Origin: Amphiura filiformis
Taxonomy: Eukaryota; Echinodermata; Ophiuroidea; Amphilepidida; Amphiuridae
Length of the DNA stretch: 64,000 nucleotides
Direction: 5' to 3'
Assembly (NCBI RefSeq): GCF_039555335.1
Contig: NC_092640.1
Location: forward strand, 37,269,569 to 37,333,568
A model generated the notes under the pieces. It did no database searches and was not told the origin of the DNA. It worked only from the letters and a program-made list of their open reading frames with translations. Position 1 is the stretch's first letter; each line of letters starts with the position of its first letter. The position numbers and the translations under genes were made by a program. Of the stretch, positions 60,067 through 64,000 are shown one piece after another.

Positions 60067-60814
60067 CTGCTTTGAAATACACTAGGCCTATTTGTTTTTG
60101 ACCTAACCAATTGTAGGTCTTCTTCCACCTGGATTTTCACCCTGATGTGGCAGTGACGTCTGCGCGTTCAGGCAGCAGTTTCGCCCGCGCATCTATGCGG
60201 CGTATTTAAGCGCGTGGGTGCGTACGCCAGCGCTTTGATCGAACGCTAGCTAGTTGAAGCTGCGCCCGATAGTCATGCACCTAATGTTTGGTACGAAACA
60301 TTTGATCAAACTACTCCTCCAAACGACCAGTTACAATAAAATCAATTTTGATCAAAATCATTTTATCTCAATTTTATAAAAAAAACTAAATTGCACAGGT
60401 TTCTGAATTTCACAGCTCACTCGTGAGATAATAACCATAATAAAAGATTTTGAGTCTATACGAGCTGCACTCACCATTGTCATTCGTTTGTTCCTAAATT
60501 GCAAAATTAATCAGAATTTTGACGGATTCTAGGGTATTCTGGACACTGATAATTCTTTAATTAGTAAAATGGTCAATCCCAAAGCGCCCTCAATCGATTT
60601 ACCCCAAAGCAACACCCCATCTACTATATGTGAGAATATTTTTAAGCTGTCTATATAATACCCGATCTAAACACATTAAACATGAATTATAGAGAGTGAA
60701 GCAGCCCAATTCTGAATTGCTATGTCCTAGCAAAGGATACATATATAATAAATAATGATGTGAAGCTCAGGCAAACTGGCACTATAATAAAGGAAAGAAA
60801 AACCAGAACCGTTC

Positions 60815-61510
60815 CATCATGCAGTTATTGTTAACTACATGTATGCACACAACACAGGGGCACTCACAATAGGCAGTTGAACCATATACTGGTAGCGCTG
60901 TGTTGTAGCTATACGAGATGAACTAGTTAGCGTCATATATGAAAAAGTATAAGAGCTATGATTTTAGTACTTTCTCTATTTTTCAATTACCCGGTACAAG
61001 CTTTAATAACGGGGGAGCATACATTTTTATGAGAAAGAAATATACCATCTATATCCAAACTCCCGTGTTATTCCAATGCACATTTTGCTTCACCGGGCCG
61101 CCCTGGCTTGGTCACATTTGCAAGAGGCGTGTCACGAAACCGTAATAGGTACAAATTTAGTACTTTCTCTCAATCAAGTATGGTTTATTCTCTACGTGTC
61201 AATACATGTCCTTATAATAACGGTGGAGCGCCTTGATGAGTAAATGACAGCAAACCAGTGAAAAATACCCCCAAAACTCAGTCAGTAGAGCTCCGACCGT
61301 ACATGTCAATAGCGTCATTATCAATTGGATTAGTCGACCGTAGCGGACAATTCGATCGCTCATTGGATTAATGTTACCACGTGGTAATAAATTTGCGTTG
61401 GACAATCGATTACTATAATGGTTTAGTACTGCATATCACGGTTTAATCTTAACTAAGCGGGTTTATGGCTGGAAAGGTCACGGTGAATTTGCCGTGGACA
61501 TAAGTGCACT
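60815..61510 (-). repeat. Unclassified repeat, inverted partner of 37441-38194
   Basis: See the partner. Here the left edge is CATCATGCAGTTATTGTTAA and the right edge is GGACATAAGTGCACTATG. It directly abuts the palindrome at 61514. Confidence 0.75.
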
Positions 61511-61513
61511 ATG

Positions 61514-61667
61514 CGGATTCGAACCAGCGCACACTCACGATTACTTGTCGTTGAGTTCACCACCACACGCCACAACTGCTTGGCAGGCACATCCGCCATA
61601 AACTGTTATGACGTGTGGTGGTGACCTCGACGACATGCAATCGTGAGTGCGCGCTGGTTCAAATCCG
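61514..61667. repeat. Palindrome of two tRNA-like arms
   Basis: 56-base arms (61514-61569 and 61612-61667) are inverted copies with a handful of mismatches. Each outer end carries a B-box-like GGTTCGAATCC (left, minus strand) or GGTTCAAATCC (right, plus strand), so two tRNA-like sequences lie head to head. Confidence 0.7.
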
Positions 61668-61768
61668 AATGGTTTTATTGTAGTGCCAGTTTGCCTGAAC
61701 TTCACTTCTTATTAAATATGAAAGCAGAATGTTAACTAACTATATAATATGTGGTCATAAGAGTATTA

Positions 61769-61900
61769 AGGTGTTTGTTTCTCTATTAATAACTACTTTG
61801 CCAATATATATACCCACCAACCCCTCAAGTCATATTACTCTTCATGTGGGTGGTGCAGCCAAGCCTCGGGTTCAATTCACGCACATCCGTAAATTCCCTT
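61769..61900 (+). repeat. Short repeat, partner at 49859-50030
   Basis: Same order of blocks as the partner (AAGGTGTTTGTTT, CATGTGGGTGGTGCA). Confidence 0.55.
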
Positions 61901-62136
61901 GAAATGTTCGCCCTGCAAAAAATAATAATAGATTTATTAAGTTTTGCTGTTTATAATAATACGCTATAATGTGGTTTTAACTCTTATGAGCTAAGCGATC
62001 GATCAAATTATCTGAAAAGCTTACTCACAGAAAATAGAATGCGATTTGTATTTTGATTTCTATGACTAATTAAAACTAAATATTGGAAAAAACTTATCGA
62101 GCACTAACCTCTTTCAAGTCATATTAGGTCATTAAC

Positions 62137-62763
62137 TAAACACAGCCGAATTAAAAAGTCGCCACTAGTTCCATCCCTAAAATCAGAGTCTGATAAGTTT
62201 ATGGCAAAATAATTTATATAATAAGTTTCTATACACTTTCCTTCGAAGATTGGAACCAAATTTGATATAAAAAGTTTAATCATCGTGAGCATAGGAACCG
62301 TTGTTTGGAAATTCGTGCAGTTTTAAAAATGACATAGGGAGTTGTATCACGCAGAGCTAGCGTGAGTACCAAGAATTACGTCGCCTGAATAGGCCTGCAG
62401 ATTAATCAACATCTACACATCTACACGCATTTGAGAGGTCTAATTTCATTGTCATTAAAGGTTTACCCATGCATGTCAAAATGCAAGTGTACAATGATTC
62501 CTGTACGGGTTGCTTCGGGCCACATAACAAGCCGATACCATGCATTGTGTTTTGCGTGGTCAATTCGTAATTTGTCATTTTTAAAATTTCCAAACAACGT
62601 TTCCTATGCTCACGATGATTAAACTTTTGTTATCAAATTTGTTATCAACCTTCGAAGGAAAGTGTATAGAAAATTATTATATAAATTATTTTGCCATAAA
62701 CTCATCAGACTCTAAATAAATGGGGATGGAACTAGTGGCGACTTTTTTATTTGGCTGTGTTTA
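62137..62763. mobile_element. Long-TIR MITE, 627 bp
   Basis: TAAACACAGCCGAATTAAAA, then GTCGCCACTAGTTCCATCCC, is answered by the reverse complement at the right end. Further inward ACACTTTCCTTCGAAG and GATGATTAAACTTTT-type arms pair. No transposase. Confidence 0.85.
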
Positions 62764-62774
62764 TGATATATATA

Positions 62775-62870
62775 GTTAATGAGCTAAGATGACTATCTAT
62801 AATATAGTTAATGAGCTAATACATGTAGAACTGTTTATAATATTGTTAATGAGCTCATGTGACTTTTGAT
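62775..62870 (+). repeat. Short tandem repeat with TAGTTAATGAGCT
   Basis: Three imperfect units of about 35 bases, each containing (T)AGTTAATGAGCT or TGTTAATGAGCT, immediately right of the MITE. Confidence 0.6.
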
Positions 62871-64000
62871 TATTGATAAAAACAATACAATGAAATTTAA
62901 GTGTGTGTATATTATGAAAACCATGAAAACGATTAGCTTCAAACAAAAGGCATATTGATTAGTGTACTTTGCCAAACTCGATTAATCTTGTTTCGAACTT
63001 GTTTATAAAATGGAGTAAAATGAGACTCTTAAGGGTATACGAGGTATTGCTGGTCGAAGCAGCCCAAAAAATCGATTTTCATTATCTAAATCAATATATT
63101 ATTGAAACATAACACTTTGGTGTTTTGCAAAAGTTCATTTTACAAATCATATACTTTGAAAACCTGCTTAATTAATGTTGTTAATGAGTTATGTACGTTT
63201 TACAAAAGTGTTGTTGTTTCAGCCCTCTTTACAACATTACTCAAGAACCACAGGACCTACAAAAATATATCTGTGGTATTTGCATTCTTCTACACGCTCG
63301 CTATGAATTGAGCAATGCAATTTTTGCTAACGCTCACTACCATTCGCAAGATGCTGTGGACTACATTTTTTGCTTCTTCGACCAACAATACATCGTATAC
63401 CCTTAAGCCATTTCCAGCTTTCTCTAATCTTCATCATCATCCCCCATGTCAAATACAAATTCCATTAAAAAGAACACCCCATTAAAAGTTGCACAAAATG
63501 CTAATTGAGCAAATGCATAATTATTCAACGCACTCGTCTCTATCGCACTGGCATGTATGGCATTTTCAAAAACTACCATCTGAACATAGGGGTGCTATGT
63601 CGGGGTAGTTGGGTGTGTGTGGGGTTGAGGGGTACATGGAGTGTGTCGGTTGGGTTTGGTGTGTGCAGGTTTTGTGGGTGGGGTGTGTTGGAGGTGAGTC
63701 GGGTGCGTTTGTGTGGTAGTGGTTTGGAGTTTGGAGGGGTGGTTTCATGGGTGTTAAGGGGGTATTAGTGTATAACCGTAATGTGTCTTAAATATAAAAA
63801 TTGACGTAAACCAAATAAAGTACATCTAATAGCGTATTATATAATTAGCTTGATATCTAATATGATATGAAGCAGATATGGTAACATAAGATATCGTCGT
63901 CTGTATTCCATAGTGGCGTATAGTGGGGCGCCGCGAATAAATAACTTTTCGAGAAAATCGGGTTTGAAGAAATGCCAATTTAAAATCGAGTTGTGTAAAT
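62871..64000. other. Intergenic; G/T-rich block at 63600-63765
   Basis: No gene recognised. From 63600 to 63765 the plus strand is almost free of C and holds many GGG runs. GGGG, GGG, GGGG and GGGG at 63602-63632, with loops of 5, 7 and 4 bases, fit the quadruplex pattern. Confidence 0.5.

Overview
This is an AT-rich, repeat-dense stretch of animal nuclear DNA with very low gene density. It carries multi-exon and single-exon G-protein-coupled receptor (GPCR) genes, non-LTR, Penelope-like and Tc1/mariner remnants, many palindromic MITEs, and tRNA-headed SINE-like repeats. The metabotropic-glutamate-receptor-like proteins, together with frequent short islands such as TAGGCCTA, suggest a marine invertebrate deuterostome. 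An echinoderm is my best guess and a hemichordate is possible. This is inferred from style only; no taxon marker was found.

Layout. 1-5.4 kb: no host gene; a threonine-tRNA-like sequence, a LINE 3' fragment and a Penelope-type endonuclease tail. 5.5-8.9 kb (+): intact two-exon family C GPCR of 841 codons, with a microsatellite and a MITE in its intron. 9-15 kb: noncoding, with three histone-3'-end-like hairpins near 11.2 kb, an inverted-repeat element at 12.4-12.8 kb, and two orphan copies of the 3' end of the next gene. 15.2-16.3 kb (-): single-exon rhodopsin-family GPCR. 16.4-31 kb: repeats, including a mariner-like element carrying a second element inside it (23.8-25.3 kb) and a decayed LINE reverse transcriptase (26.7-28.0 kb). 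31.2-34.1 kb (+): a close paralogue of the first family C GPCR, the same length codon for codon but with one in-frame TAA at codon 440. 34-64 kb: no host gene that I can support; MITEs, microsatellites, SINEs, a Tc1 remnant, an inverted pair 23 kb apart (37.4 and 60.8 kb), and diverged noncoding duplications (46.5-48.4 with 58.2-59.8 kb; 20.6-21.2 with 56.3-57.8 kb).

How the genes relate. All three host genes are receptors. The two family C receptors arose by duplication and keep the residues that in mGluRs bind the alpha-amino and alpha-carboxyl groups of an amino acid. They have lost the residues that bind the glutamate side chain, so I infer an amino-acid-like ligand other than glutamate. 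The rhodopsin-type receptor resembles peptide receptors and is flanked by fragments of lost copies. The window looks like part of a region where chemoreceptor-like or peptide-receptor genes duplicate and die. I saw no CRISPR array, operon or bacterial gene.
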